64,000 nucleotides of DNA from Rarobacter incanus (GTDB lineage: Bacteria; Actinomycetota; Actinomycetes; Actinomycetales; Cellulomonadaceae). Below the pieces are notes generated by a model that did not search any database, was not told where the DNA came from, and was given only the letters and a program-made list of their open reading frames with translations. The position numbers and the translations under genes are program-made. Every line of letters starts with the position of its first letter. Positions within the stretch are counted from its first letter, which is position 1. The stretch covers positions 2,170,001 to 2,234,000 of the forward strand of contig NZ_VFNV01000001.1 of assembly GCF_006715765.1 (NCBI RefSeq). Reading direction: 5' to 3'. Positions 10,165-20,222 of this stretch are shown piece by piece.

Positions 10165-10401
10165 GGTTTTCCTGTCATATAGATTGCTGGGCACATTCGG
10201 TGCGCTCCGCGGTAAGAGCAGAACGCGCACATGCACGAATTGTGCCACCGAACTCTGTCAAATTGATATGGAATCGCTAAGTTGCTCGCGAATGGAAGCC
10301 CGCTTGCGAGGGCAAGGGGGCCTCGTCCCTAAATTAACTTGATATCGAGCAATCCGGTAGCCTTGACTCACACCGTCACCAGACCTCCAGGAGTATTCGG
10401 A
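10165..10401. other. divergent promoter region aquaporin/icd
   Basis: A 237-base region between divergent genes. It holds the TTGATATCGA site (10337-10350) and the icd ribosome-binding site (CCAGGAG, about 10387). No RNA gene was seen. Confidence 0.5.
10337..10350. promoter_or_regulatory. TTGATATCGA-type palindrome upstream of icd
   Basis: ACTTGATATCGAGC, about 55 bases before the icd start. Core shared with the sucC upstream site and similar to the chitinase upstream site; probably an operator of an unidentified regulator. Confidence 0.5.
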
Positions 10402-11616
10402 ATGTCCAAGATCAAGGTCGTAAACCCCGTAGTTGAGCTCGACGGGGACGAGATGACTCGCATCATCTGGCAGTTCATCAAGGATCGGCTCATCCACCCC
10501 TATTTGGACATTGACCTGAAGTACTACGACCTGTCCATCGAGAACCGCGATGCGACCGACGATCAGGTCACGATCGACGCCGCGAATGCCATCAAGAAGT
10601 ACAACGTGGGCGTCAAGTGTGCAACGATCACGCCCGACGAGGCCCGCGTCGAGGAATTTGGCCTCAAGCAGATGTGGAAGTCGCCCAATGGGACCATCCG
10701 GAACATCCTGGGGGGTGTGGTCTTCCGCGAGCCGATCATCATTTCCAACATCCCGCGGCTGGTGCCCGGGTGGACCAAACCGATCATCATCGGGCGCCAC
10801 GCATTCGGTGACCAGTATCGTGCGACGGACTTCCTGACGCCCGGCGAGGGCACCCTCACGGTCACGTTCACCCCGGCCGACGGATCCGAACCCATCCAAC
10901 ACACCGTGTACAACTACCCGGGCGCAGGCATCGCCCAGGTGCAGTACAACCTGGACCAGTCCATCCGTGACTTTGCCCGCGCGTCCTTCGCGTACGGATT
11001 GCAACGCAACTACCCGGTGTACCTTTCCACCAAGAACACGATCCTGAAGGCCTATGACGGGCGTTTCAAGGACCTGTTCGCCGAGGTGTTCGAGAACGAA
11101 TTCAAGGACCAGTTTGCGGCGGCGGGGCTCACGTACGAGCACCGCCTGATCGACGACATGGTCGCGTCCGCCATGAAGTGGGAGGGCGGATACGTCTGGG
11201 CGTGCAAGAACTACGACGGCGACGTGCAATCCGACACTGTCGCCCAAGGGTTCGGTTCGCTGGGTCTGATGACGTCGGTTTTGATGACCCCTGATGGCAA
11301 GACCGTTGAGGCCGAGGCGGCGCACGGCACGGTCACCCGCCACTACCGCCAGCACCAGCAGGGCAAGCCGACCTCGACAAACCCGATCGCTTCGATCTTT
11401 GCTTGGACCGGTGGGCTCAAGCACCGCGGCAAGCTGGACGGCACGCCCGAGGTCACGCAATTCGCCGAAACGCTCGAAGACGTTGTCATCAAGACCGTCG
11501 AAGCGGGCAAAATGACCAAGGATCTGGCGCTGCTGGTCGGTCCGGGGCAGGAATGGCTCACTACGGAAGAATTCCTCGCTACCCTTGATGAAGGGCTAGC
11601 GAAGCGGCTCGGATAA
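10402..11616 (+). CDS. icd: NADP-dependent isocitrate dehydrogenase (homodimeric IDH1/2-like)
   Basis: Oxidises isocitrate to 2-oxoglutarate with NADP+. The ATG at 10402 ([20 protein letters not shown]) follows AGGAG. The 404-residue size and sequence are those of the dimeric, eukaryote-like type rather than the monomeric type of some actinobacteria. Signatures are [45 protein letters not shown], the metal-binding [12 protein letters not shown] and the cofactor-binding [16 protein letters not shown]. mdh follows after 45 bases, so both are probably co-transcribed. Confidence 0.97.
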   Translation: MSKIKVVNPVVELDGDEMTRIIWQFIKDRLIHPYLDIDLKYYDLSIENRDATDDQVTIDAANAIKKYNVGVKCATITPDEARVEEFGLKQMWKSPNGTIRNILGGVVFREPIIISNIPRLVPGWTKPIIIGRHAFGDQYRATDFLTPGEGTLTVTFTPADGSEPIQHTVYNYPGAGIAQVQYNLDQSIRDFARASFAYGLQRNYPVYLSTKNTILKAYDGRFKDLFAEVFENEFKDQFAAAGLTYEHRLIDDMVASAMKWEGGYVWACKNYDGDVQSDTVAQGFGSLGLMTSVLMTPDGKTVEAEAAHGTVTRHYRQHQQGKPTSTNPIASIFAWTGGLKHRGKLDGTPEVTQFAETLEDVVIKTVEAGKMTKDLALLVGPGQEWLTTEEFLATLDEGLAKRLG

Positions 11617-11661
11617 TTTCGCGGTCGGCCGCGGCGCATTTACGAGTGATCAGGAGATCGC

Positions 11662-12690
11662 GTGACTGAACGACCTGCAACGACGCAGCGTAACCAGCCT
11701 GTGACCGTCACGGTGACGGGGGCTGGCGGCCAGATCGGCTACGCTCTTCTGTTCCGCGCCGCGGCCGGCGCCATGTTCGGCTCGCACACGCCGGTGCGGC
11801 TGCGGCTACTGGAAATTCCCGCGGGCGTGCGCGCTGCGCACGGGGTAGCTTTGGAACTGGACGACTGCGCGTTTCCGCTGCTGGCTTCCGTCGACGTGTT
11901 CGACGAGGCCGATCGGGCTTTCGACGGCACCGACGTGGCGGTTCTGGTGGGCGCCCGGCCGCGGACGGCCGGGATGGAGCGCAAGGATCTGCTGGCGGCG
12001 AACGCCGGGATATTCGGCCCGCAGGGCCGAGCGATCAACGACAACGCGGGCGACGACGTGCGCATCGTGGTCGTCGGTAACCCCGCGAACACGAACGCGC
12101 TGATCGCCAGCGCGCACGCACCGGACATCCCGGTCGATCGATTCACGGCGCTGACGCGATTGGACCACAACCGGGCTCTTGCGCAGCTATCGCACCGATT
12201 CGGGGTCGACACGGGTCACATTACGCGTATGGCGATCTGGGGGAATCATTCGAATACGCAGTTTCCCGACGTGAGCAACGTGGCGGTCAAGGGCAGTCCC
12301 CTCGCGGGTTCGCAGCTGGACCGCGCGTGGCTGCGTGACGAATTCATTCCGAAGGTCGCTGACCGCGGCGCCGAAATCATCGCGGTCCGCGGCGCGTCGT
12401 CGGCGGCATCGGCGGCGAACGCCATCATCGACCACGTGCACGACTGGTTCAAGGGCACCCCGGCGGGGGATTGGACCAGCGCCGCGGTCATGTCGCGGGG
12501 CGAATACGGTACCCCCGCCGGGGTGTTTTGCTCATTCCCCGTGACGGCCTCCGGCGGCGCCTGGCACATCGTTCCGGACCTCAAAATGAGTGACGAGGCC
12601 CGCTCCCGCCTTGCAATCTCTACCGACGAATTGCTCGCGGAGCGGGCGGCAGTGGCCGAGCTTGGCCTGCTGCCCGTGCATCACGTTTAG
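11662..12690 (+). CDS. mdh: Malate dehydrogenase
   Basis: NAD-dependent oxidation of malate to oxaloacetate. Starts at GTG 11662 after CAGGAGATC; 342 residues. The NAD-binding loop is [22 protein letters not shown]. The mobile loop [13 protein letters not shown] carries the substrate arginines (most homologues have PGMER). LTRLDHNRA supplies the catalytic Asp/substrate Arg, and [14 protein letters not shown] the catalytic His. Belongs to the LDH/MDH type 2 group found in actinobacteria. Downstream of icd in the same direction. Confidence 0.96.
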   Translation: MTERPATTQRNQPVTVTVTGAGGQIGYALLFRAAAGAMFGSHTPVRLRLLEIPAGVRAAHGVALELDDCAFPLLASVDVFDEADRAFDGTDVAVLVGARPRTAGMERKDLLAANAGIFGPQGRAINDNAGDDVRIVVVGNPANTNALIASAHAPDIPVDRFTALTRLDHNRALAQLSHRFGVDTGHITRMAIWGNHSNTQFPDVSNVAVKGSPLAGSQLDRAWLRDEFIPKVADRGAEIIAVRGASSAASAANAIIDHVHDWFKGTPAGDWTSAAVMSRGEYGTPAGVFCSFPVTASGGAWHIVPDLKMSDEARSRLAISTDELLAERAAVAELGLLPVHHV

Positions 12691-12965
12691 TTCTTAGACT
12701 CAGCACGCCGTATCGAGACTGCGTGCGGTTGTCCGTCGTTGTCACTTTGAGTATCGTGACGGAATCATCTGCGTGTCTCCCACACTGACGACCAATGAGG
12801 GCCGTGGGGAAAGGAGCATCGCCACAAGCGTGTGGGGACTCATCGTCGAATCTTCGCTGCTCCATTCACGCACGGTGAGCGCAATCGGTTGTCGCCCGCG
12901 GCACGACGCTCCCCACGCGCGTGCGTGCCAGGGTTGCAACTCCGTTGACTACAAAGGAGTGCACG

Positions 12966-15900
12966 ATGAGAAGTCCTTCCAGCGGAGCCCCCCGGCGGGG
13001 ACCGCGGGTATCTAAGTCATGGCGAAAGGCTGCCGCCGCCTTAGCGATCGCGGCGCTTGGCCTGGCGGGCCTAGCGAGCCCGGCGCAGGCGGCGCCAGCC
13101 AATCTGTCCCTCGGTGCGACGGCCACTGCCACCAAGGCGGAGGCCGGTAGCCCCGCATTCCACGGGATCGACGGCGACTCCGGCACCCTGTGGAAGACGG
13201 GGGGCATAGACCCGAACACCGAGGTCAAGTACACCGTCGACCTCAAGGGCGTGGCTGCGCTCGAGGACTTCGTGATCGAGTGGGGTTGGTCGAACGCCAA
13301 CACCTACGACGTCGTGACCTCCGTTGATGGCGACACGTGGTCGGAGCCACTCACGTTCTCGATTGACGCCTCGGGACCCGTTGACAAGAGTGGGACCTTC
13401 GCGGAAGGCACTAAGGCCCGCTACGTGCAAATCGACATGAAAAAGGCCAACCAGGACTATGGGTACGAGTTCAAAGAATTCCAGATCAACGGCACCCTGG
13501 ATCCGCAGGACGCGCTGACCAATTTCGCGCGCGGGGCGAGCATCAGCGCCACGGTCGACGCAAACACGGATGAGGGTTCAGAATTGGCCAACGCCATTGA
13601 CGGCGACCTGGCAACGCAGTTCAAGACCGTGAACAACCCGACCGTGGAGAATCCCGACTACCCCGTCGAGATAACCCTTGAATTCACCAAACCCGCAACG
13701 CTGGATTCGTACCGCGTGCTATTCGGCTGGGGCTATGCCCGTTCGTATTCCGTAGCAACGTCGTTGGACGGTACGAACTGGAGCGATCCGATCGAGGTGA
13801 GCGAAGCCAACGACCAAGCGGATCCGCTTGCGAGCGCAGGGACGCTGGCCTCGTCAATCCCGGCAAAGTACTTCAAGGTTTCACTGGATTCGATCCGCGG
13901 CTACGACGACAAGTACTGGAACTACGAGATCAAGGAAATCGAGGTTTGGGGAACCGAATACGTCGCGCCGCAGATTGTGCAGGAGCCCGTGGATTTGGCA
14001 CGGTTCGGAACCGCCGTCGCCAGCAAAACCGAGTCGGGCAACGGTGAGGAGCGAGCAATCGATGGCGATCCGTCCACGCGCTGGTCTACCGGTGAGCTGA
14101 GCAACAACACGGAGCAAAACGCGACCGAAACCTACACCCTCGACCTGGGCACGGTCGCTTCGCTGGACTCGTCCAAAATCAATTGGGAATACTCCTACGC
14201 GCTCGACTACACCCTGACCGTGGCGGACACCGAGGAGGCGCTGGCCACCGCGGAACCCGTCGTGACCGTGACGGATTCCGATGGCGACGTTGACGAAAAC
14301 GCGTTCCCTGCGGGCACATCGGGGCGGTGGGTCAAGATCACGATGACCAAGCAACGCGAAAACTGGTGGGATCCAACCCAACCCCACTTCTACGGATACT
14401 CGTTCTACAGCTTCGAGGTGTGGGGGATTCCCAGCGACCCGATCGCCGTCCTGAGCAGTCCTGCGCTGGCAGATGACGCCGGATCCACGATTCCGCTCTC
14501 TATCCTGCTCAACAAGAAGCTAGCGACACCGACAACGCTCAAGCTCACGACGCAAGATGGGACGGCGCTCGCGGGCACCGACTACACCGCCATTGACAAG
14601 ACCGTCACGGTTCCAGCCAATACGTTGCGGGTGGACATCGACGTCAAGACTATGGCGGGCGGAAACGGCGGGACCTTCACGATCAAACTTGCCGCGATTG
14701 GCACCGATATTGCAATCGGGGGCAGCGACGAGACCACGGTGACGCTCATCAAGGCCCCGATCGAACTTGCGCCCGCCGGCGACTGGACGACGTTGTATGA
14801 CTTCGAGAACGGCGAGCAAAACGTTTACAGTTGGGGCGATTCCGGCGATGGGAAGGACGGCAACACCCCTGCCATCGACGTGGTGGCAGGTGACCGCACA
14901 CCCAGCAGCACCAAGGTTCTGGAACTGACCAAGACCAATGGAAACAGCTGGGGAGGCGTCTCAAACGACTTTGCTTCCGCGCGGAACTGGAAGGAATACG
15001 ACGCGTTCCGCTTCTGGTTCAAGGGGACGGATTCAGGGAAGACGCTGACCTATCAGCTGAAGTCGGGCGAAAAGACGAATGCGACGACATTCGAAACCGA
15101 CTTTGTCGATGACAGCACCGACTGGAAAGCCGTCGAGATCGCGTTCAAGGACCTGCGCAACAAGAACAACAGCGCCGATCGGTTCGACGCTAAGAAGGTC
15201 CAGGGATTCTCGTTCGGACTGGGCGGGTTCAGCGGAACCGTTCTCATCGACGATCTGGAACTGCGCGAACGCGCCGGGGACATCGAGACGTTCGACGGCG
15301 ACGTGACCTTGACGACCGAGACCGAGCCCGTCGGCATTTACGGATGGGCGAACCCGGACGCTGCCGTGCCCGACTTTGACATTGTCACTGACGACAGGGC
15401 CGGCGCCGCCACCGGTGACAACAAGGTGCTGGCGGGGACGTACCAGGTCGAGACCGGCGGCTGGGGCGGGGTGACCGAAAACTTCGCGGACGCTCAGGAC
15501 TGGTCGTCGTACCAGGGGATTCGCTTCTGGTGGTATGCAAGCCAGGAAAGCAACCCGGCATCGCCGACGGCGGGCGCGGACATCAAGTTCGAGATACGCA
15601 CGGGCGGTGGAAGCGGAGCCGATGCTGCGCTGTACCAGACCACCTTCAAGGACAACTGGGGTTCGTCTACCAGTCGTTGGAAGCTAGTCGAGATCCCGTT
15701 CTCGAGCCTGCAACGACGCGCGGACTACCAGCCGACCAACGCGCCAACCGACGCCAAGCCCATCTTGTCGCGTGGTTGGGGCTGGTCTCTGACCTTCCCG
15801 GCCGGAACCGGCGCCACGGGCTGGAAAGTCGATTCGATCCAGGCATACGGTGCGGCTTCGAGCGCTGACGACATCACGGTCTCCGTCGACCCGGGGATCG

Positions 15901-18900
15901 CGCTCGTTGACAATGGCGACAAGGCTAAGGTGAGCATCAAGGCGACATCCGTGGATGGGCTGCCGCTTGCATCGAGTGTCGATGTTGCTTTTGCGACGGC
16001 TGATGGATCTGCCAAGGCAGGCACGGACTACACGGAAACGTCGGGGACTGTGACCTTCGCGGAGGGAGCCGAGTCTGGTTCCACATCAACCATCGAGGTC
16101 GCAACCATCGCGGTTGCCGGTGAAGCCGAGGCACGGTCCTTCGCGATCGACCTTACGCCCAGCATCGGCGAGTCCGCCGGGGCCGGCAAGGTTGTAATCA
16201 ACGCCCACGGATTGGCCTATCTAGACTCCTCGAAGTCGGATGCCGAACGTACGGCGGACCTGCTCACTCACATGAGCCTGGAGGATAAGGTCGGACAGAT
16301 GGCGCAGGCCGAGCGGCTCGCGTTGCAATCGGACTCGATTTCGCGTCTGAGGCTCGGCTCTGTCCTGTCGGGTGGGGGTTCGGTTCCGGAGGGCAACACC
16401 GCCGACGCCTGGGTTGACATGGTCAACGGGTACCAGCGTCAGGCGCTGTCGACCTCATTGCAGATCCCATTGATCTACGGAGTCGACGCCGTGCACGGCC
16501 ACTCCAACGTGGTCGGCGCGACGATCCTTCCGCACAACATCGGGCTGGGATCGACCCGCAACCCGCAACTGATCGAGGCGGGCATGCGAGTGACCGCCAA
16601 GGAGGTTCGTGCCACCGGTGTGCCATGGACTTTCGCACCGACGCTCGCCGTCACGCGCGACGAGCGGTGGGGCCGCAGCTACGAATCCTTCGGCGAAGAC
16701 CCGTCGATCGTGAAGATCTACGCGAAACAGGCCGTGCAGGGACTGCAAGGAACGGATCCCACGGATTTGTCGGGTTCGGACAAGGTACTCGCGACGGCCA
16801 AGCACTGGGCCGGCGATGGCGGCACCGAATACGGCACCGGAACCGACGGGTACAAGTTGGACCAGGGCATCACCAAGTCATCGACGCTGGAGGCATTCTT
16901 GAACCTGCATGCTTCGGTGTACGACCCCGCGATCAGCGCCGGGGTGGGCTCGATCATGCCGTCGTATTCGGCGGTGCAGATCGGCGACGGTGACCCCGTG
17001 CGGATGCACCTGAACAAGGAACTGAACACGGATGTTCTGAAGGTCCAAAAGGGATTCAAGGGATTCTTGATCTCGGACTGGGAGGGCGTCGACAAGGCCG
17101 CAAAGGTCACCAAGGTGACATACACCGAAGATGGAGAGCAGAAGACCCGCTCCATGACCTATGACGAGGCCGCCGTCGCCTCTGTCAACTCCGGCATGGA
17201 CATGGTGATGGCACCCTACAACTACGAAACGTTCATCAACGCGATCAAGGCAGGCGTTCAGAGCGGCGCCATCGAGACAAGCCGCATCGACGACGCCGTG
17301 AGCCGCATCCTTGAGCAGAAGTTTGCTCTGGGGCTCTTTGAAGAGCCGTTCGCTACGAAGGGCAATGTCGATGAGGTCGGTTCGGAGGCGAACCGCGCGG
17401 TCGCCCGCGAGGCCGCTGCCGAGTCGCAGGTGCTGCTGAAGAACGACGGAGCTGCGTTGCCGCTCAGCGCCGGGCAGACCGTGTATGTTGCCGGATCCAC
17501 TGCGGACAACCTGGGGCGCCAAATGGGCGGATGGACCATCAGCTGGCAGGGTGGAACCGGCCAAACGACTGATGGAACGACGATAGGCCAGGCGCTCAAG
17601 GCCGTCGGCGGTGACAACGTCACCATCGCATCGACGAACGCGGTTCCCGACAAGTCGTACGACGTGGGCGTCGTGGTGGTGGGCGAAAAGCCGTACGCCG
17701 AAGGCGTCGGCGACGTTGGCAACTCGCAAGGCGGGACCTCGCTGGAACTGTCGGCCTTCGACAAGACTGCGATCGCGAATGTTGCGCAAAAGGTTGACAA
17801 GGTCGTTGTCCTGGTCGTGTCGGGTCGCCCGCAGATCATCGACGAGTCGCTACTCGGAAGCATCGACGCGTTGGTTGCTTCGTGGCTGCCGGGATCTGAG
17901 GGTGATGGCGTCGCGGATGTCATCTACGGAAAGAAGCCCTTCACCGGATCGTTGTCTGTGACTTGGCCCGCGTCAGCCGACCAAGTGCCGATCAACGTCG
18001 GTGACGAGGACTACTCGCCGCTCTACCCGTTCGGGTGGGGACTGCACACCGACTCGGCGAAGGACCGACTGGCATCGGTTGCTGACGCGGTGCGGCCGGG
18101 AGTGAAGGCCGTGATCGAAGGTCTGCTCGCGAACGATGCGTTGTGGGATGCTAACGGGAACCTTGCCAACGCTGCGACCGGGTTGGTGGAAATCCAGAAG
18201 CTTGCGGCGATGCTCACCGGGGCAGACGATGTGGCGGCGGCCTCCAAGGTTGCGTCGATTGCGCGCGATGTTGCGGCCGCGACCTACACCGTCAATGATG
18301 CGGAAAAGTTCGCGGGAGCCGAGGTCGGCGTGATTTCGGGCAAGCCTGCCGACAGCGTCGTTGAGATGGCAAGCTTGGCGGGCTTCGACCTGGATCCTAA
18401 CGATTCCGTGGCCTCGGCGGATGCCTCGCTCAGTGACCTGACGGTCAACGGGACGTCAGTTGAGAACTTCGCCGCAAGCAAGTTGGAGTACACCGTCGAA
18501 CTGCCGTTTGGAAGCTCGCTGCCCACCGTGGCGGCGACGGCAGCGACGGCGGGTGCTTCAGCGTTGGTCACGCAGCCCACAGCGATCCCCGGTGATGCCA
18601 CAGTCGTTGTTATCGCCGCCGATGGCGTGACGACTTCGACCTACACGGTGCACTTCACCGTGACGCCTCCATCGAATGATGCGTCGCTGTCGGATCTGAC
18701 CGTGAATGGAAAATCGGTTGAGGGCTTTGCGGCTAGCACCTTCGGGTACAGCGTTGAGCTACCGGCCGGTAGCTCGGTTCCGGTCGTCGAGGCGGTCGCA
18801 TCGAATGCCGCCGCGGTGGTCACGGTCACGGATGCCACTGCGGTTCCGGGATCGACCAGCGTCGTGGTTCGCGCGCAGGATGGCGTGACAACTTCGACCT

Positions 18901-19511
18901 ACACGGTGCACTTCACCGTGCAGAAGCCCGACACCAACAACCCCGGTGCGGAGGCGAAGTCGTTCAGCGAATATGGGCCGGCAAGCGTTTCCGGAACAGT
19001 TCGATACGGGCGCACAGTCACGGCTAAGTTGGGCACGGCCCGCCCGAGTGCGGAAAAGCTCACCTACCAGTGGTTCCGTAATGGCAAGGTGATCGCCGGG
19101 GCAACTCAGAACACGTACAAGGTTGGCAAAAAGGACGTCGGCGCCAAGCTGCGTGTGGCGATAACCCTGCACAAGACCGGGTACATCGATGGTGTCGTGA
19201 CTTCGAAGGCCGTCAAAGCCAAGAAAGCTAAGACAACGACGAAGCACAAGGTGCTCAAGGCCAGCGCGAAGAAGGTGACCGTGCGTGTTACGGTCCGCGC
19301 GAGCGGCATCAAGGCGCCGTCCGGCAAGGTGAAGGTCAAGGTGGGAAGCAAGACCAAGACGATCAAACTCACCAAAGCGAATAAAGGCAAGATTCGGGTC
19401 ACGATAAAGCGGCCAGGATCGGGGAAGTTGACGGTGCGCTCGAGCTTTAAGGGCACCAAGTATCTCGCGAGTTCTTCGGCCAAGAAAGCGAAGACAGTGC
19501 GAGTCGGGTGA
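12966..19511 (+). CDS. Secreted multi-domain glycoside hydrolase family 3 enzyme
   Basis: A 2181-residue exported protein, probably a beta-glucosidase-like exo-glycosidase. ATG at 12966 follows AAAGGAG. A basic N-terminus (RRGPRVSKSWRK) and hydrophobic stretch end at a likely AQA cleavage site. Domains in order (approximate): three F5/8 type C carbohydrate-binding domains (40-178, 181-331, 340-488), a Calx-beta-like domain (491-596), two CBM11/CIA30-like modules (603-775, 780-965), a second Calx-beta-like domain (966-1080), GH3 N-domain (1085-1480) with KHWAGDGGTEYG and nucleophile Asp1371 in GFLISDWEG, GH3 C-domain (1490-1700), a helical spacer, two cadherin-like beta-sandwich repeats (about 1812-1990), an Ig-like domain (YQWFRNGKVIAGATQNTYKV) and a Lys-rich Ig-like domain (2090-2181). 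No sortase motif. Substrate cannot be read from sequence. Confidence 0.92.
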   Translation: MRSPSSGAPRRGPRVSKSWRKAAAALAIAALGLAGLASPAQAAPANLSLGATATATKAEAGSPAFHGIDGDSGTLWKTGGIDPNTEVKYTVDLKGVAALEDFVIEWGWSNANTYDVVTSVDGDTWSEPLTFSIDASGPVDKSGTFAEGTKARYVQIDMKKANQDYGYEFKEFQINGTLDPQDALTNFARGASISATVDANTDEGSELANAIDGDLATQFKTVNNPTVENPDYPVEITLEFTKPATLDSYRVLFGWGYARSYSVATSLDGTNWSDPIEVSEANDQADPLASAGTLASSIPAKYFKVSLDSIRGYDDKYWNYEIKEIEVWGTEYVAPQIVQEPVDLARFGTAVASKTESGNGEERAIDGDPSTRWSTGELSNNTEQNATETYTLDLGTVASLDSSKINWEYSYALDYTLTVADTEEALATAEPVVTVTDSDGDVDENAFPAGTSGRWVKITMTKQRENWWDPTQPHFYGYSFYSFEVWGIPSDPIAVLSSPALADDAGSTIPLSILLNKKLATPTTLKLTTQDGTALAGTDYTAIDKTVTVPANTLRVDIDVKTMAGGNGGTFTIKLAAIGTDIAIGGSDETTVTLIKAPIELAPAGDWTTLYDFENGEQNVYSWGDSGDGKDGNTPAIDVVAGDRTPSSTKVLELTKTNGNSWGGVSNDFASARNWKEYDAFRFWFKGTDSGKTLTYQLKSGEKTNATTFETDFVDDSTDWKAVEIAFKDLRNKNNSADRFDAKKVQGFSFGLGGFSGTVLIDDLELRERAGDIETFDGDVTLTTETEPVGIYGWANPDAAVPDFDIVTDDRAGAATGDNKVLAGTYQVETGGWGGVTENFADAQDWSSYQGIRFWWYASQESNPASPTAGADIKFEIRTGGGSGADAALYQTTFKDNWGSSTSRWKLVEIPFSSLQRRADYQPTNAPTDAKPILSRGWGWSLTFPAGTGATGWKVDSIQAYGAASSADDITVSVDPGIALVDNGDKAKVSIKATSVDGLPLASSVDVAFATADGSAKAGTDYTETSGTVTFAEGAESGSTSTIEVATIAVAGEAEARSFAIDLTPSIGESAGAGKVVINAHGLAYLDSSKSDAERTADLLTHMSLEDKVGQMAQAERLALQSDSISRLRLGSVLSGGGSVPEGNTADAWVDMVNGYQRQALSTSLQIPLIYGVDAVHGHSNVVGATILPHNIGLGSTRNPQLIEAGMRVTAKEVRATGVPWTFAPTLAVTRDERWGRSYESFGEDPSIVKIYAKQAVQGLQGTDPTDLSGSDKVLATAKHWAGDGGTEYGTGTDGYKLDQGITKSSTLEAFLNLHASVYDPAISAGVGSIMPSYSAVQIGDGDPVRMHLNKELNTDVLKVQKGFKGFLISDWEGVDKAAKVTKVTYTEDGEQKTRSMTYDEAAVASVNSGMDMVMAPYNYETFINAIKAGVQSGAIETSRIDDAVSRILEQKFALGLFEEPFATKGNVDEVGSEANRAVAREAAAESQVLLKNDGAALPLSAGQTVYVAGSTADNLGRQMGGWTISWQGGTGQTTDGTTIGQALKAVGGDNVTIASTNAVPDKSYDVGVVVVGEKPYAEGVGDVGNSQGGTSLELSAFDKTAIANVAQKVDKVVVLVVSGRPQIIDESLLGSIDALVASWLPGSEGDGVADVIYGKKPFTGSLSVTWPASADQVPINVGDEDYSPLYPFGWGLHTDSAKDRLASVADAVRPGVKAVIEGLLANDALWDANGNLANAATGLVEIQKLAAMLTGADDVAAASKVASIARDVAAATYTVNDAEKFAGAEVGVISGKPADSVVEMASLAGFDLDPNDSVASADASLSDLTVNGTSVENFAASKLEYTVELPFGSSLPTVAATAATAGASALVTQPTAIPGDATVVVIAADGVTTSTYTVHFTVTPPSNDASLSDLTVNGKSVEGFAASTFGYSVELPAGSSVPVVEAVASNAAAVVTVTDATAVPGSTSVVVRAQDGVTTSTYTVHFTVQKPDTNNPGAEAKSFSEYGPASVSGTVRYGRTVTAKLGTARPSAEKLTYQWFRNGKVIAGATQNTYKVGKKDVGAKLRVAITLHKTGYIDGVVTSKAVKAKKAKTTTKHKVLKASAKKVTVRVTVRASGIKAPSGKVKVKVGSKTKTIKLTKANKGKIRVTIKRPGSGKLTVRSSFKGTKYLASSSAKKAKTVRVG

Positions 19512-19540
19512 CGCTGGCATCTAGCCGGTGAATCTCAGGC

Positions 19541-19581
19541 GGGAGCCGTGACCTTGGGCGGGGTCACGGCTCCCGTTCTTT
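19541..19581 (+). terminator. intrinsic terminator of the GH3 gene
   Basis: GGGAGCCGTGACC (19541-19553) / GGTCACGGCTCCC (19562-19574), then GTTCTTT, 30 bases after the stop: a standard Rho-independent terminator. Confidence 0.9.
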
Positions 19582-19590
19582 GTCGATCGA

Positions 19591-20119
19591 GTGCGCTGCG
19601 CCTCGTTGATCGAGTGGGCTGCGCCTCGTTGGTCGAGTGGGCTGCGCCTCGTTGATCGAGTGCGCCGTAGGCGTGTATCGAGATCAATGTGAGGTGGTGG
19701 TCTCGATATGCCCGCTGGGCGGGCTACTCGACCGGCGGGGCCGTGTGTGGTTCCGCGTTGATCGAGTGCGCTGCGCTTCGTTGATCGAGTGGGCTGCGCC
19801 TCGTTGGTCGAGTGGGCTGCGCCTCGTTGGTCGAGTGGGCTGCGCCTCGTTGATCGAGTGCGCCGTAGGCGTGTATCGAGATCAATGTGAGGTGGTGGTC
19901 TCGATATGCCCGCTGGGCGGGCTACTCGACCGGCGGGGCAGTGTGTGGTTCCGCGTTGATCGAGTGCGTCCTAGGCGTGTATCGAGATCAATGTGAGGTG
20001 GTGGTCTCGATATGCCGGCTGGGCGGGCTACTCGACCGGCGGGGCAGTGTGTGGTTCCGCGTTGATCGAGTGCGCTGCGCCTCGTTGATCGAGTGCGTCG
20101 TAGGCGTGTATCGAGATCA
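19591..20119. repeat. mosaic tandem repeat array of 23-bp (A) and 106-bp (B) units
   Basis: The region tiles without gaps as AAA-B-AAAA-B-B-A-B' where A is 23 bases (consensus GTGGGCTGCGCCTCGTTGAT + CGA) and B is 106 bases. Copies: A 19591-19659 (three), B 19660-19765, A 19766-19857 (four), B 19858-19963, B 19964-20069, A 20070-20092, truncated B 20093-20119. B divides into parts of 22, 25, 25 and 34 bases, each ending in TCGA. It contains the inverted repeat TATCGAGA...TCTCGATA. Similar TCGA-rich intergenic repeats occur dispersed in other actinobacterial genomes, from general knowledge. No ORF here looks coding. Confidence 0.93.
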
Positions 20120-20155
20120 GGCCCTATTATTGGCCAGCCGATGTGGCCTGTGTAC

Positions 20156-20191
20156 GCCCGCTTCGCTGGGTACAAGACCAGCGAAGCGGGC
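20156..20191 (-). terminator. hairpin downstream of the sugar-binding lipoprotein gene
   Basis: GCCCGCTTCGCTGG (20156-20169) / CCAGCGAAGCGGGC (20178-20191), 8-base loop, 31 bases past the SBP stop on its strand. No clear T-tract. Confidence 0.65.
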
Positions 20192-20222
20192 TACAAGACA
20201 GGCGGGCGTCGCGGCGCGGCGG

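Larger units (their letters stand above)
19512..20222. other. 711-base non-coding region between GH3 and SBP genes
   Basis: Holds the GH3 terminator, the repeat array and the 20156-20191 hairpin. The 120-220 codon open frames across it translate the repeats and show no protein-like composition. Confidence 0.85.

Noticed and set aside
12691-12965. Regulatory RNA or riboswitch between mdh and the GH3 gene
   Set aside because: No conserved aptamer motif or strong terminator was seen; only a short GCACGC/GCGTGC inverted repeat.
19591-20119. CRISPR array
   Set aside because: Repeats are directly adjacent with no unique spacers, and no cas gene is in the window.
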